A stretch of DNA of 64,000 nucleotides from Jiangella gansuensis DSM 44835 (GTDB lineage: Bacteria > Actinomycetota > Actinomycetes > Jiangellales > Jiangellaceae). Position 1 is the stretch's first letter. Every line of letters starts with the position of its first letter. The stretch is from NCBI RefSeq assembly GCF_000515395.1, contig NZ_KI911782.1, positions 2,478,606 to 2,542,605 of the forward strand. The letters are read 5' to 3'. A program made the translations under genes and the position numbers. The notes beneath the pieces are model-generated. The model was given only the letters and a program-made list of their open reading frames with translations. It was not told the origin of the DNA and ran no database searches. This document shows, piece after piece, positions 14,138 to 22,979 of the stretch.

Positions 14138-17011
14138 ATGTCCCATCCGCTGTCGCAGATCGCGAGCGAAGCACCGTTCGTCGCCCGGCACGTCGGCCCG
14201 CGCGACGACGAGATCGCGAAGATGCTCGACGCCGTCGGTTACGACTCGCTCGACGCGCTCGTGGACGCCGCCGTACCGGACGCCATCCGCAGCGTCGGCG
14301 CGCTCGACCTCCCGCCGGCCAGCACCGAGATCGAGGCCCTGGACGAGTTGCGGGCGTTGTCGCGGCGTAACCAGCGGCACACCCAGATGATCGGCCTGGG
14401 CTACTACGACACCGTCACGCCGCCGGTCGTGGTGCGGCGGGTCCTCGAGAGCCCGGCCTGGTACACGGCCTACACGCCGTATCAGCCGGAGATCTCCCAG
14501 GGTCGGCTGGAGGCGCTGCTGAACTTCCAGACCATGGTGTCCGACCTGGTCGGTCTGCCGACCGCCAACGCGAGCCTGCTGGACGAGGCGACCGCGGCGG
14601 CCGAGGCGATGACGCTCATGCGCCGATCGATCCGCAGCAAGACGGCCGACACCGTCGTGGTCGACGCCGACTGTCTGCCGCAGACCATCGCCGTCATCCG
14701 GACTCGGGCCGAACCGCTGGGCATCGGCGTCGTCGTCGCGGATCTCGACCAACCGCTGCCCGACGGCGACGTGTTCGGCGTCGTCGTCCAGTATCCCGGG
14801 GCGTCCGGACGGGTGCGCGATCTGCGGCCGGTCATCGAGGCCGCGCACGAGCGGGGCGCGCTGGTCACCGTCGCCGCCGATCTGCTGGCGTTGACGCTGC
14901 TCACCCCGCCCGGCGAGCAGGGGGCGGACGTCGTCGTCGGTTCGTCGCAGCGGTTCGGGGTGCCGCTCGGCTACGGCGGACCGCACGCCGGTTACATGGC
15001 GGTGCGTGCCGGGCTGGAGCGTGGGTTGCCGGGCCGCCTGGTCGGTGTCTCCCGCGACGCCGCCGGAGCGCAGGCCTACCGGCTGGCGTTGCAGACGCGT
15101 GAGCAGCACATCCGCCGCGAGAAGGCGACCTCCAACATCTGCACCGCGCAGGTGTTGCTGGCCGTCGTGGCCTCCATGTACGCGGTGTGGCACGGCCCGG
15201 AAGGGCTGCGCGAGATCGCCCGGCGGGCGCACCGGCACGCCGTGGAGTTGGCTACGGCGCTGCGCGCCGGTGGCGTCGAGGTCGTCCACGACGCGTTCTT
15301 CGACACCGTGCTGGCCCGGATGCCGGGCCGCGCGGAGGCCGTCGTCGCCGACGCCGCCGAGCTACGCGTCAACCTCGGCCTGGCCGGCGCCGACCTGGTG
15401 CGCATCGCCTGCGACGAGGTCACCACCGACGCCGACGTCGCCCGGGTGCTGCGAGCCTTCGGCATCACGCCGGAGCCGGCGCAGGGCCGCGGCGACGGCG
15501 ACGAGCACGACGCCATCCCGGCCGAGCTGCGGCGCACCAGCGGCTACCTGACCCACCCGGTGTTCAACACGCACCGCTCCGAGACGTCGATGCTGCGGTA
15601 CCTGCGCAGGCTGGCGGACAAGGACTATGCGCTCGACCGCGGCATGATCCCGCTCGGCTCGTGCACGATGAAGCTCAACGCGGCCACCGAGATGGAGCCG
15701 ATCACCTGGCCGGGGTTCGCCGGCATCCACCCGTTCGCGCCGGTCGAGCAGGCCGACGGCTACCTTGCGATGATCCGCCAGCTCGAGGGCTGGCTGGCCA
15801 CCGTCACCGGCTACGACGCGGTCTCCATCCAGCCGAACGCAGGGTCGCAGGGCGAGCTGGCCGGGCTGCTGGCCATCCGCGCCTACCACCGGTCCAATGG
15901 TGACGACCAGCGCGACGTCTGCCTCATCCCGTCCAGCGCGCACGGCACCAACGCGGCGTCGGCGGTCATGGCCGGCATGCGGGTGGTCGTGGTCGCGGCC
16001 GCCGACGACGGCACCGTCGACCTCGACGACCTCCGGGCGAAGCTGGACGAACACCCTGACCGGCTCGCCGCCATCATGATCACCTATCCGTCCACGCACG
16101 GCGTGTACGAGGAAGGAGTCACCGAGATCGCCCGGCTGGTACACGAGGCCGGCGGCCAGGTGTACGTCGACGGCGCCAACCTGAACGCGCTGGTGGGTCT
16201 GGCCAAGCCGGGGGAGTTCGGCGCCGACGTCAGCCACCTGAACCTGCACAAGACGTTCTGCATCCCGCATGGCGGCGGCGGCCCTGGTGTCGGGCCCATC
16301 GGAGTGCGGGCGCACCTGTCGCCGTTCCTGCCCAACCATCCGATGCTCCCGGAGGCCGGACCGGCGACTGGGGTCGGTCCGATCGCGGCGGCGCCGTTCG
16401 GGTCGGCGTCCATCCTGCCCATCCCGTGGGCGTACATCCGGATGATGGGCCCGGACGGGCTGAAGCTCGCCACCCAGACCGCGGTCCTCAACGCCAACTA
16501 CGTCGCGGCCCGGCTGCGCGAGCACTTCCCGGTGCTCTACACCGGTCGCGGTGGGCTGGTGGCGCACGAGTGCATCGTCGACCTGCGGCCGCTCACGAAG
16601 GCCAGCGGCGTCACTGTTGATGACGTCGCGAAGCGGCTCATCGACTACGGGTTCCACGCGCCGACGATGTCGTTCCCGGTGGCCGGGACGCTGATGATCG
16701 AGCCGACGGAATCCGAGGACAAGGGCGAGCTGGATCGGTTCTGCGACGCGATGATCGCGATCCGGGCGGAGGCGGACAAGGTCGCCTCCGGCGAGTGGGC
16801 GGCCGACGACAATCCGCTGGTCAACGCCCCGCATCCGGCGTCGTCGCTGGTGGCGGAGTGGTCGCACCCGTACGACCGGGCGACGGCCGTCCATCCGTCG
16901 CCGTCGTCGCGGGAGGACAAGTACTGGCCGCCGGTGGGGCGCATCGACGGCGCGTACGGCGACCGCCACCTGGTGTGCGCCTGCCCTCCGCCGGAGGCGT
17001 TCCAGGACTGA
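14138..17011 (+). CDS. gcvP: Glycine dehydrogenase (decarboxylating), fused P protein
   Basis: About 957 residues, the usual length for the fused alpha/beta P protein. The enzyme decarboxylates glycine with PLP and loads the aminomethyl group on lipoyl-GcvH. N-terminal half: [58 protein letters not shown]-terminal half: [40 protein letters not shown], and the PLP-lysine motif [21 protein letters not shown] 14138 has GAGGAG nine bases upstream and matches the family start; an in-frame GTG at 14117 is the alternative. The leader holds a glycine riboswitch and a perfect hairpin follows the stop, so gcvP appears monocistronic. Confidence 0.97.
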   Translation: MSHPLSQIASEAPFVARHVGPRDDEIAKMLDAVGYDSLDALVDAAVPDAIRSVGALDLPPASTEIEALDELRALSRRNQRHTQMIGLGYYDTVTPPVVVRRVLESPAWYTAYTPYQPEISQGRLEALLNFQTMVSDLVGLPTANASLLDEATAAAEAMTLMRRSIRSKTADTVVVDADCLPQTIAVIRTRAEPLGIGVVVADLDQPLPDGDVFGVVVQYPGASGRVRDLRPVIEAAHERGALVTVAADLLALTLLTPPGEQGADVVVGSSQRFGVPLGYGGPHAGYMAVRAGLERGLPGRLVGVSRDAAGAQAYRLALQTREQHIRREKATSNICTAQVLLAVVASMYAVWHGPEGLREIARRAHRHAVELATALRAGGVEVVHDAFFDTVLARMPGRAEAVVADAAELRVNLGLAGADLVRIACDEVTTDADVARVLRAFGITPEPAQGRGDGDEHDAIPAELRRTSGYLTHPVFNTHRSETSMLRYLRRLADKDYALDRGMIPLGSCTMKLNAATEMEPITWPGFAGIHPFAPVEQADGYLAMIRQLEGWLATVTGYDAVSIQPNAGSQGELAGLLAIRAYHRSNGDDQRDVCLIPSSAHGTNAASAVMAGMRVVVVAAADDGTVDLDDLRAKLDEHPDRLAAIMITYPSTHGVYEEGVTEIARLVHEAGGQVYVDGANLNALVGLAKPGEFGADVSHLNLHKTFCIPHGGGGPGVGPIGVRAHLSPFLPNHPMLPEAGPATGVGPIAAAPFGSASILPIPWAYIRMMGPDGLKLATQTAVLNANYVAARLREHFPVLYTGRGGLVAHECIVDLRPLTKASGVTVDDVAKRLIDYGFHAPTMSFPVAGTLMIEPTESEDKGELDRFCDAMIAIRAEADKVASGEWAADDNPLVNAPHPASSLVAEWSHPYDRATAVHPSPSSREDKYWPPVGRIDGAYGDRHLVCACPPPEAFQD

Positions 17012-17018
17012 GCATGCC

Positions 17019-17046
17019 GGTCCCCCGGGGATGACCCCGGGGGACC
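17019..17046 (+). terminator. Perfect 12-bp GC hairpin after gcvP
   Basis: GGTCCCCCGGGG (17019-17030), loop ATGA, CCCCGGGGGACC (17035-17046). It begins eight bases after the gcvP stop. There is no T-tract, which is common in high-GC actinobacteria. Confidence 0.75.
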
Positions 17047-17156
17047 CCGACCGAAGTCCAGGGTCACACGTCCGCCCCAGGTCGCATGTGCGGGCCGATT
17101 CCGCCGCGTAGGGTCGTCAGTGACGAGCCCACGGCCGAGCGGAGAACACGGGGACC

Positions 17157-17849
17157 ATGAACGACGCCATCATCGAAGCTGCCCGGGACGTCATGGGCTC
17201 GCCGTGGGTCTATGCGATCCTTTTCGCCATCTCGGCGATTGATGCGTTCTTCCCCGCGGTGCCCAGTGAGAGCCTCGTCATCACCGCCGGTGTCTTCGCC
17301 GCCAGCGACGGCCAGCCGAACCTGCTGTTCGTCATCCTGTTCGCCGCCGCGGGCGCGTTCGTCGGCGACCACATCTCCTACTTCATCGGGCGCACCGCGG
17401 GCAGTCGGCTGCGCAACCGGCTGGCCGGCGGGAAGAAGGCCACCGCCACCTTCGCCTGGGCCGAACGCATGCTCGGCGAACGCGGCGGCCTGATCATCAT
17501 CGTCGCCCGCTACATCCCCGGCGGGCGCACCGCCGTGACCCTCACGGCGGGCACGGTCGCCTACCCGCTGCGCAAGTTCACGCCGTTCGACGCGCTGGCG
17601 GCCCTGTCCTGGGGCACCTACTCGGGCATGATCGGTTACATCGGTGGTCACGCGTTCGAGGACAACCCGCTGCTGGGGCTCGGGGTCGGTCTCGGGATCG
17701 CGCTGGCGGTCACCGGCCTGGTCGAGTTGATCCGGCACCGCATGGCGGTGCGCAACAAGCGCCGGGCGGCCGCGGGGAGCGTGGCGTCGGAGTCGGCCGG
17801 GGAGTCCGCGGACGAGTCACCGGGCGACAAACCGCAGGAGCTGGTCTGA
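17157..17849 (+). CDS. DedA-family membrane protein (VTT/SNARE-associated fold)
   Basis: 230 residues. Typical DedA features: AIDAFFPAVPSESLVITAGV (re-entrant E/P-rich motif), AAAGAFVGDHISYFIGRTAG, and the second re-entrant motif FAWAERMLGERGGLIIIVAR followed by YIPGGRTAVTLTAGTVAY with the conserved Arg. The tail is polar and acidic (SESAGESADESPGDKPQ). DedA/UPF0043 proteins act in the cytoplasmic membrane; some flip undecaprenyl phosphate or phosphatidylethanolamine and many affect envelope stress and drug tolerance. Its stop overlaps or directly abuts the histidine kinase frame, suggesting co-translation with the two-component pair. Transported lipid not known. Confidence 0.9.
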   Translation: MNDAIIEAARDVMGSPWVYAILFAISAIDAFFPAVPSESLVITAGVFAASDGQPNLLFVILFAAAGAFVGDHISYFIGRTAGSRLRNRLAGGKKATATFAWAERMLGERGGLIIIVARYIPGGRTAVTLTAGTVAYPLRKFTPFDALAALSWGTYSGMIGYIGGHAFEDNPLLGLGVGLGIALAVTGLVELIRHRMAVRNKRRAAAGSVASESAGESADESPGDKPQELV

Positions 17850-17935
17850 CGGCGCTGGCCCCCGGCCTGTCCGCGGGTCTGCGGCCACACCTCGCGGTCG
17901 TCTCGCGACGCACCACAGGGCTCGGCGCGGGTGCC

Positions 17936-19039
17936 GTGCTCGCCTTGGCCGAGCTGGGTGCCCTGCTGCTGATCGGGCTCGCGCTGGTGCCGGTCGCGGC
18001 CTGGCGGCGTCCGCGCCGGCTGGTGCTGGGTGCGTCCGGCCCGATGGTGGCCCGGTTCACCATTACCGAGCGGCGTCGGCTGCGCCGGTGGTTCGGTGTC
18101 GACGCGCCCGCGCCGGCCACGTCCCGGGCGGCTCGCACCTATCTGACGGTCCGGTGTGGCGTCGGCCTGTTGGCCGGCGGCATCCTCCTCCTGCTCGCCT
18201 GGGGCCTGGTCATGGTCGGCGTGATGTTCGCGTCGTGGCTGCTCGACATTCCCAGGTCCGGCGACCGGGTGACCGGGTTGACCATCCTGTCGCTGATCCT
18301 CCCCGGGCTCGTCCTGCTGTACCTGGCCGTCCAGGGCCTGGTGGGTGTGACCGGGCTGGAGCGGTGGGCCGCGGCCCGCTACCTCGGCCCCAGCCGCACC
18401 GAGGCGCTGGAACGGCGCATCGAGCAGCTGGCCGAGAGCCGTGCGGGTGTGGTCGACGCCGTCGACGCGGAGCGGCGCCGCATCGAACGGGACCTGCACG
18501 ACGGCGTCCAGCAACGGCTCGTGGCCCTGGGACTGTTGCTCGGCCGCGCCCGGCGGGCCACCGACCCGGCCCGGGCCGAGGACCTACTGCGCACCGCGCA
18601 CGAGGAATCGCAGGGTGTGCTGGCCGATCTGCGCGCGGTCGCCTGGCGGGTCTATCCGACGGCGCTGGACACCCTGGGGCTGGAGGAGGCGCTGACGGCG
18701 GTGGCTGAGGGTTCCGGCGCCACCCTGGAGTTCGCCGTGGACGAGCCCCCGCCGCAACCCGTCGCCACGGCCGTCTACTTCGTGGTCGCCGAGGCCGTCA
18801 CCAACGCCGTCAAACACGCCGCCGCCGGGCGGATCCGCATCGTGGTGCGCCGTGAGCCGGGCGGCGACGGTGACCTGCTTCGCGTGCGGATCCGCGACGA
18901 CGGCGCCGGCGGCGCGGACCCTCGCGGCGGCGGGCTGTCGGGACTGCACCGGCGGGTGGCGGCCCTGGACGGCCGGTTCAGCGTCACAAGCCCGGCCGGG
19001 GGACCGACCGTCGTCGTGGCCGATCTACCCTGCCGGTGA
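17936..19039 (+). CDS. Two-component sensor histidine kinase (HisKA_3), membrane-bound
   Basis: 367 residues from GTG 17936, but the frame is open further upstream and a CTG at 17846 overlaps the DedA stop as CTGA; starting there would add 30 residues (LTALAPGLSAGLRPHLAVVS). Two or more membrane helices (LGALLLIGLALVPVAAW; VGLLAGGILLLLAWGLVMVG; LSLILPGLVLLYLAVQGLVG), then HisKA_3 with phospho-His in RIERDLHDGVQQRLVALGLL, and an HATPase_c domain (AEAVTNAVKHAAAGRI; IRDDGAGGADPRGGGLSGL). Its partner is the NarL-type regulator 30 bases downstream. The signal is unknown; the neighbouring DedA genes point to envelope lipid stress (inference). Confidence 0.88.
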   Translation: MLALAELGALLLIGLALVPVAAWRRPRRLVLGASGPMVARFTITERRRLRRWFGVDAPAPATSRAARTYLTVRCGVGLLAGGILLLLAWGLVMVGVMFASWLLDIPRSGDRVTGLTILSLILPGLVLLYLAVQGLVGVTGLERWAAARYLGPSRTEALERRIEQLAESRAGVVDAVDAERRRIERDLHDGVQQRLVALGLLLGRARRATDPARAEDLLRTAHEESQGVLADLRAVAWRVYPTALDTLGLEEALTAVAEGSGATLEFAVDEPPPQPVATAVYFVVAEAVTNAVKHAAAGRIRIVVRREPGGDGDLLRVRIRDDGAGGADPRGGGLSGLHRRVAALDGRFSVTSPAGGPTVVVADLPCR

Positions 19040-19069
19040 ACCCGGGCCGATGACCAGAAGGGCGAACCC

Positions 19070-19711
19070 GTGCGCGTGATCCTGGCCGAGGACTCCGTCC
19101 TGCTGCGGGAAGGGCTGGCCAAACTGCTGGCGGACGAAGGCCACGAGGTCGCCGCGGCGGTCGGTGACGCGGCTGCGCTGCTGGCCGCCGTGGAGCTGGA
19201 CCGGCCGGACGTCGTCGTCGCCGACGTGCGGATGCCGCCCAGCCACACCGACGAGGGCCTGCGGGCGGTGCTGCGCATCCGGGCGACCTGGCCGGAGGTC
19301 GGCGTCCTGGTGCTGTCGCAGTACGTCGAGAAGCGGTACGCCGTCGAGCTGTTCACCGAGCACACCGAGTGCGTGGGCTATCTGCTCAAGGACCGGGTGG
19401 CGCACGTCGGCGACTTCCTCGACGCCCTGGATCGGGTGGCCGGCGGGGGAGCGGCCTTCGACGCGGAGGTGGTTCGCCAGCTGATCGCACGTACCAGCCA
19501 CGGCGACCCGCTGCAGCGGCTGACCCCGCGGGAACGGGACGTGCTGGAGCTGATGGCGCAGGGGCACACCAACGGCGGGATCGGCCGCGCCCTGCACGTC
19601 TCGCAGAGCGCGGTCGAGAAGCATGCCAACGCGATCTTCGACAAGCTGGAGCTGTCGGCCGACGGCTACAGCCGCCGAGTGCTCGCGGTGCTGCGTTACC
19701 TCGGGTCGTGA
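19070..19711 (+). CDS. NarL/LuxR-family response regulator
   Basis: 213 residues, GTG start at 19070. Receiver domain: VILAEDSVLLREGLAKLLAD with the acidic pair ED, predicted phospho-Asp in VVVADVRMPPSHTDEGLRAV, and conserved Lys in GYLLKDRVAHVGDF. LuxR HTH at about 150-205: RLTPRERDVLELMAQGHTNG, GIGRALHVSQSAVEKHANAI. It is encoded directly after the histidine kinase and should be its partner. Its last 16 bases overlap, tail to tail, the 3' end of the second DedA gene on the other strand, so transcripts of the two genes are partly antisense. Confidence 0.92.
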   Translation: MRVILAEDSVLLREGLAKLLADEGHEVAAAVGDAAALLAAVELDRPDVVVADVRMPPSHTDEGLRAVLRIRATWPEVGVLVLSQYVEKRYAVELFTEHTECVGYLLKDRVAHVGDFLDALDRVAGGGAAFDAEVVRQLIARTSHGDPLQRLTPRERDVLELMAQGHTNGGIGRALHVSQSAVEKHANAIFDKLELSADGYSRRVLAVLRYLGS

Positions 19712-20412
19712 TCGCGGTGGCGGCCGGCGCGGTGCCGCGCCCGCTCGCGTCCGCTCTCAAGGCGTTCCTGCCGGTCGCGGCGGTTCTGCCGGATCCGCAG
19801 CACCACGAACGCCACCACGGCCACGACGACGGCGACGATGACGGCGTACTGGAACAGGTCGGTGTACTCCTCGACCGTCTCCCAGCTCTCGCCCAGCTGG
19901 TAGCCGAGCATGATGAACACGGTGTTCCAGATCAGACTGCCCAGCGCGGTGAAGGCCAGGAAGACCGGCAACGACATCCGCTCGACGCCGGCCGGGATGG
20001 AGATGAAGCTGCGGAAGATCGGGATCATCCGCCCGAAGAAGATCGTTTTGACGCCGTGTTTGGCGAACCAGTCCTCGGTCTTGTCGACGTCGCTCATCTT
20101 GACCAGCGGCAGTTTCGCCATGATCGCGCGAGTGCGGTCGCGGCCGATCGCCGCGCCCACGGCGTACCAGAAGATCGCGCCGACCAGTGACCCCACCGTG
20201 GTCCAGACGATGGCCGCGAGGAGATTCATGTCGCCGCGGCTGGCGGTGAAGCCGGCCAGTGGCAAAATGATCTCGCTGGGCAACGGCGGGAAGAGGTTCT
20301 CGGCGAAAATGGCCAGGCCGGCACCGACGGCACCCATGGTCTCCATGAGATCGACGGCCCAACCCGCCAGGCCGGTCATCTCGGTGGCAGGGGTGGACAA
20401 GCGGATGGTCAC
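19696..20412 (-). CDS. DedA-family membrane protein, second copy
   Basis: About 238 residues from GTG 20412 (VTIRLSTPATEMTG); ATG 20379 is an alternative that would leave the helical core intact. Motifs: AIFAENLFPPLPSEIILPLA (E-F-P-P-x-P-S-E signature), TTVGSLVGAIFWYAVGAAIG, and KHGVKTIFFGRMIPIFRSFI followed by SIPAGVERMSLPVF. The C terminus is strongly basic (RIRQNRRDRQERLESGRER). It differs clearly from the DedA at 17157, being closer to the classic YngC/DedA type. It is convergent with the response regulator and divergent from a secreted polysaccharide deacetylase. Confidence 0.9.
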   Translation of the reverse strand: MTIRLSTPATEMTGLAGWAVDLMETMGAVGAGLAIFAENLFPPLPSEIILPLAGFTASRGDMNLLAAIVWTTVGSLVGAIFWYAVGAAIGRDRTRAIMAKLPLVKMSDVDKTEDWFAKHGVKTIFFGRMIPIFRSFISIPAGVERMSLPVFLAFTALGSLIWNTVFIMLGYQLGESWETVEEYTDLFQYAVIVAVVVAVVAFVVLRIRQNRRDRQERLESGRERARHRAGRHRDHDPR

Positions 20413-20466
20413 CCCCTGACCGTACGGGATGCGCTGCGGGCCGCACGATGAAGGAGGCCGCCCGAA

Positions 20467-20490
20467 CGCCCTGCGGTTCTCCGCAGGGCG
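20467..20490. other. Small perfect hairpin in the DedA/deacetylase divergent region
   Basis: CGCCCTGCGG (20467-20476), loop TTCT, CCGCAGGGCG (20481-20490). It sits in the 197-base divergent region, in the 5' leader of the DedA gene or upstream of it. A role in attenuation or as a repressor site is possible but unsupported. Confidence 0.5.
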
Positions 20491-20609
20491 CTTCGGCCAG
20501 CATCGACACGCGGTGATCGACTCTCGGCGTGTTTGATCGGTTGGCGGCAGTCGTGCCGGTAGCGTCTGGTCTGCCGGGTTGCGGCGGGTTCGTCCAGGCG
20601 TGAAGCGGG

Positions 20610-21404
20610 GTGGTGTCGGTGTCCCGAGAAGTCCGAGCCGTCCTGATCCTGTGCCTCGTGCTGGGCGTGATCGTGGGCGCCGGCCGCGCCGGATCCCCTC
20701 CAGGTACGGCGGTGGCCAGCGCGCCGCAGCCGAAGACGTCCGAGCGGCTGCTGTCCAGCATGCCCGCCGGTGACCGGACCGCCGCACCGATGGCGGAGGT
20801 CGACACCGCCGGTACCCGGCACCTCACCGGCCAGGAGGGGAAGACGGTCGCGCTCACCTTCGACGACGGCCCGCATCCCGAGTTCACCCCGCGGGTGCTG
20901 CGGATCCTCCGCGACCACGACGTCACGGCGACGTTCTGCCTGGTCGGTGAGATGGCCGAGCTCCGGCCCGACTTGATCCGCGACATCGTCGACGACGGCC
21001 ACACGCTCTGCGACCACACCGTGAGCCACGACACCGAGCTGCCCTCGCGCGACACGAGCGTCATCGAGGACGAGATCGTCGGCACGCTGACGTCGATCCG
21101 CGACGCCGTTCCCGACGTCGAGGTGCCGTTCTATCGCGCGCCCGGCGGCAACTTCGCCAGCAACGTCAACGCCATCGCCGGGGAGCACGGGCAGGTTCCG
21201 CTGGGATGGAGCATCGACCCCGGCGACTGGCGGAAGCCGGGAGCGCGCGCCCTGCACGACTACGTCGCCGAGCACATCCACCCCGGCGCGGTGATCTTGC
21301 TGCACGACGGCGGCGGCGACCGCGCCGGCACGGTCGACGCGCTGCCGGCGATCATTCGCACCCTGCGCCGGGCCGGCTACGAGTTCGTCGTCCCCACCGC
21401 ATGA
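20610..21404 (+). CDS. Secreted/anchored polysaccharide deacetylase (NodB, CE4)
   Basis: 264 residues, GTG start at 20610. An N-terminal signal anchor (VLILCLVLGVIVGAGRAG) precedes a short linker and the CE4 domain at about 75-260. All catalytic motifs are visible: motif 1 VALTFDDGPHPEFTP (catalytic base Asp and metal Asp), motif 2 DHTVSHDTELPS (metal-binding His pair), motif 3 FYRAPGGN, motif 4 GWSIDPGDWRKPG, motif 5 GAVILLHDGGGDRAGT. CE4 enzymes remove acetyl groups from GlcNAc or MurNAc in peptidoglycan or from chitin-like polymers, outside the cell. The gene is followed closely by two membrane-protein genes in the same direction. Exact substrate unknown. Confidence 0.92.
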   Translation: MVSVSREVRAVLILCLVLGVIVGAGRAGSPPGTAVASAPQPKTSERLLSSMPAGDRTAAPMAEVDTAGTRHLTGQEGKTVALTFDDGPHPEFTPRVLRILRDHDVTATFCLVGEMAELRPDLIRDIVDDGHTLCDHTVSHDTELPSRDTSVIEDEIVGTLTSIRDAVPDVEVPFYRAPGGNFASNVNAIAGEHGQVPLGWSIDPGDWRKPGARALHDYVAEHIHPGAVILLHDGGGDRAGTVDALPAIIRTLRRAGYEFVVPTA

Positions 21405-21428
21405 CTCACGGTGTGGGAACCTGAGACC

Positions 21429-22106
21429 GTGACAGGGCGCAGCAGTACGCAGCACGAGTCGACCGGCAGCGGCGTGGCCCGGCTGGTCGGCCACGGCATC
21501 TGGATGCTCATCCCGGTGCTGAGTCTCAGCTTCCTCGCGTTCCTGCCGGCGGTGCAGGCGTGGTGGCGGGCTCGGACGGCCGGATGGCTGATCACCGCGC
21601 TCATCTTGACGGCGTCCTGTGCGGTCATCGTGACCGGGATGGCCCGCGACGCCGGTGGGGCGGGCTACGGTGCGCTGATCATCGGCACCGGCCTGGGCGG
21701 CCTGGTGGCGGCGGCGATCGCGCGTCCGGTCGTGTTCGACCGCCGCGCCGAGCCCGAGCTCGACCCGGCCGTGCGGGCTGTGCTGGACGGCCGCGAGCGT
21801 CGGCGGCAGGCCCGCGAGATCCTCGAACGTGACCCGGCGATGGCCGTGGAGCTCGGCATCGGCCGGCCCGACCTGCGCGGCGGCTACGACGACGGCGGCC
21901 TGGTCGACATCAACCACGTCGGGTCGGACGATCTCGTCGCGATGCTCGGCTGGCCCCGGGCGGCCGCCGACGGCTTCGTCGCCGATCGGGACCGGCGGCG
22001 CGGCTATGCGTCGCTGACCGAGATCGCGGCGCTGTCCGGGCTCGATCCGAGTCTGCTGGACCACGGCGCCGAACGTATCGTGCTGCTCCCGTACCGGCCG
22101 CGGTGA
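21429..22106 (+). CDS. Membrane protein with C-terminal ComEA-like helix-hairpin-helix
   Basis: About 225 residues from GTG 21429 (VTGRSSTQHE); an in-frame GTG at 21411 would add six residues. Two or three membrane helices (GIWMLIPVLSLSFLAFLPAV; WLITALILTASCAVIVTGMA; GALIIGTGLGGLVAAAIARP) precede an acidic and basic linker. The last 70 residues resemble the tandem HhH of ComEA: GLVDINHVGSDDLVAMLGWP and YASLTEIAALSGLDPSLLDH. HhH motifs bind DNA backbone non-specifically, but the domain is predicted to be cytoplasmic or extracytoplasmic depending on helix number. I do not recognise a characterised family. Together with the next gene it forms an uncharacterised membrane pair. Confidence 0.75.
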   Translation: MTGRSSTQHESTGSGVARLVGHGIWMLIPVLSLSFLAFLPAVQAWWRARTAGWLITALILTASCAVIVTGMARDAGGAGYGALIIGTGLGGLVAAAIARPVVFDRRAEPELDPAVRAVLDGRERRRQAREILERDPAMAVELGIGRPDLRGGYDDGGLVDINHVGSDDLVAMLGWPRAAADGFVADRDRRRGYASLTEIAALSGLDPSLLDHGAERIVLLPYRPR

Positions 22107-22113
22107 CGGCGAC

Positions 22114-22806
22114 ATGAGTGATATGGGCGCACCTGGGGACCAGGACGACCCGGGCGGCGCAGCCGAGCCGCAGGGCCGGTTCGGCCGCTGGCGCCGGGCC
22201 GCCGAGTCGGCGGCGACGTCGGCGGCGTCGTCGGCGGGGGAGGCGCGCACCCGGCTGATCCACGAGATCGCGGCCGCGCTGGCGGTCCTGGTGCGCCGGG
22301 TTCGGCTGCCGCTGCTGGTCGTCAGTGTGCTGCCGCAGCCGTTCGCGCTGCTGCTGGCGTTGGAAGGGCTGGCCCTGGGCGGCACGCCCGGCGCGGTCGT
22401 GGCCGGACTGGCGGTTCTCGGCTCGGTGCCCGGCCTGTGGGTGCTGTGGCGACGGCAGCGGATGGTTCACGCGGTCGATTCGGTCGACGAGCTTGCCGGC
22501 GAGCTGGCGCAGGCCTACGACGTCGCCGGGGCCTGGGCGAAAGCCGGTGACGTCCTGACGAAGATGCGCTCGGCCGGCCCCGGGTTGCGAGGTGCCGGCC
22601 GCGCGGCGGGTGGCCTCTGGGCCGGCGTGCAGCTGACCCGCGAGCTGTTCGATCGGTTCTCGGACCTGCCGCGCGTTGCGCCGTTTCTGCCGGTGCGTCT
22701 GCAGTTCACCGCCTGCCTGTGTGTGGCGTCGATCGTCAGTGCGGTGATCTTGGCCGGGCTGAGTGCGCTGGGCCTGCTGGCCCTGGCCGCCGACGCCGTC
22801 ATCTGA
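22114..22806 (+). CDS. Uncharacterised membrane protein
   Basis: 230 residues, ATG 22114 (MSDMGAPGDQDDPGG). Visible parts: an acidic polar N terminus, an amphipathic Ala-rich stretch (RAAESAATSAASSAGEARTR), two adjacent membrane helices (LPLLVVSVLPQPFALLLAL; TPGAVVAGLAVLGSVPGLWV), a soluble middle (SVDELAGELAQAYDVAGAWA), and a C-terminal helix FTACLCVASIVSAVILAGLS. I do not recognise the family. It begins seven bases after the HhH membrane protein, so both are likely co-expressed. A perfect 22-bp hairpin lies 11 bases beyond its stop. Confidence 0.75.
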   Translation: MSDMGAPGDQDDPGGAAEPQGRFGRWRRAAESAATSAASSAGEARTRLIHEIAAALAVLVRRVRLPLLVVSVLPQPFALLLALEGLALGGTPGAVVAGLAVLGSVPGLWVLWRRQRMVHAVDSVDELAGELAQAYDVAGAWAKAGDVLTKMRSAGPGLRGAGRAAGGLWAGVQLTRELFDRFSDLPRVAPFLPVRLQFTACLCVASIVSAVILAGLSALGLLALAADAVI

Positions 22807-22817
22807 CGCCTCGTCCG

Positions 22818-22869
22818 TTGATCATCAAGACTTGACCCGGCCATCGTCGGGTCAAGTCTTGATGATCAA
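22818..22869 (+). repeat. Perfect 22-bp inverted repeat (hairpin family C)
   Basis: Left arm 22818-22839 and right arm 22848-22869 are exact reverse complements (start TTGATCATCAAGACTTGACC, end GATCAA) with loop GCCATCGT. It is markedly richer in A/T than its surroundings. It lies just after the membrane protein stop and may serve as terminator, but a perfect 22-bp stem exceeds what termination needs; a REP-like or mobile origin is possible. Confidence 0.85.
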
Positions 22870-22979
22870 GGGAGTCAGGATTCCGCCGTTGTGTACGGGT
22901 TGGTCGCCTGCCGTTGGTGTGGCTCCTCCAGGGTGTGACACGCGTAACTCCGTGCCCCCTGAGAACCGGAGGAACCCCC

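Noticed and set aside
17846-17935. Annotating the kinase start firmly at CTG 17846
   Set aside because: CTG starts are rare and no independent evidence is available; kept as an alternative to GTG 17936.
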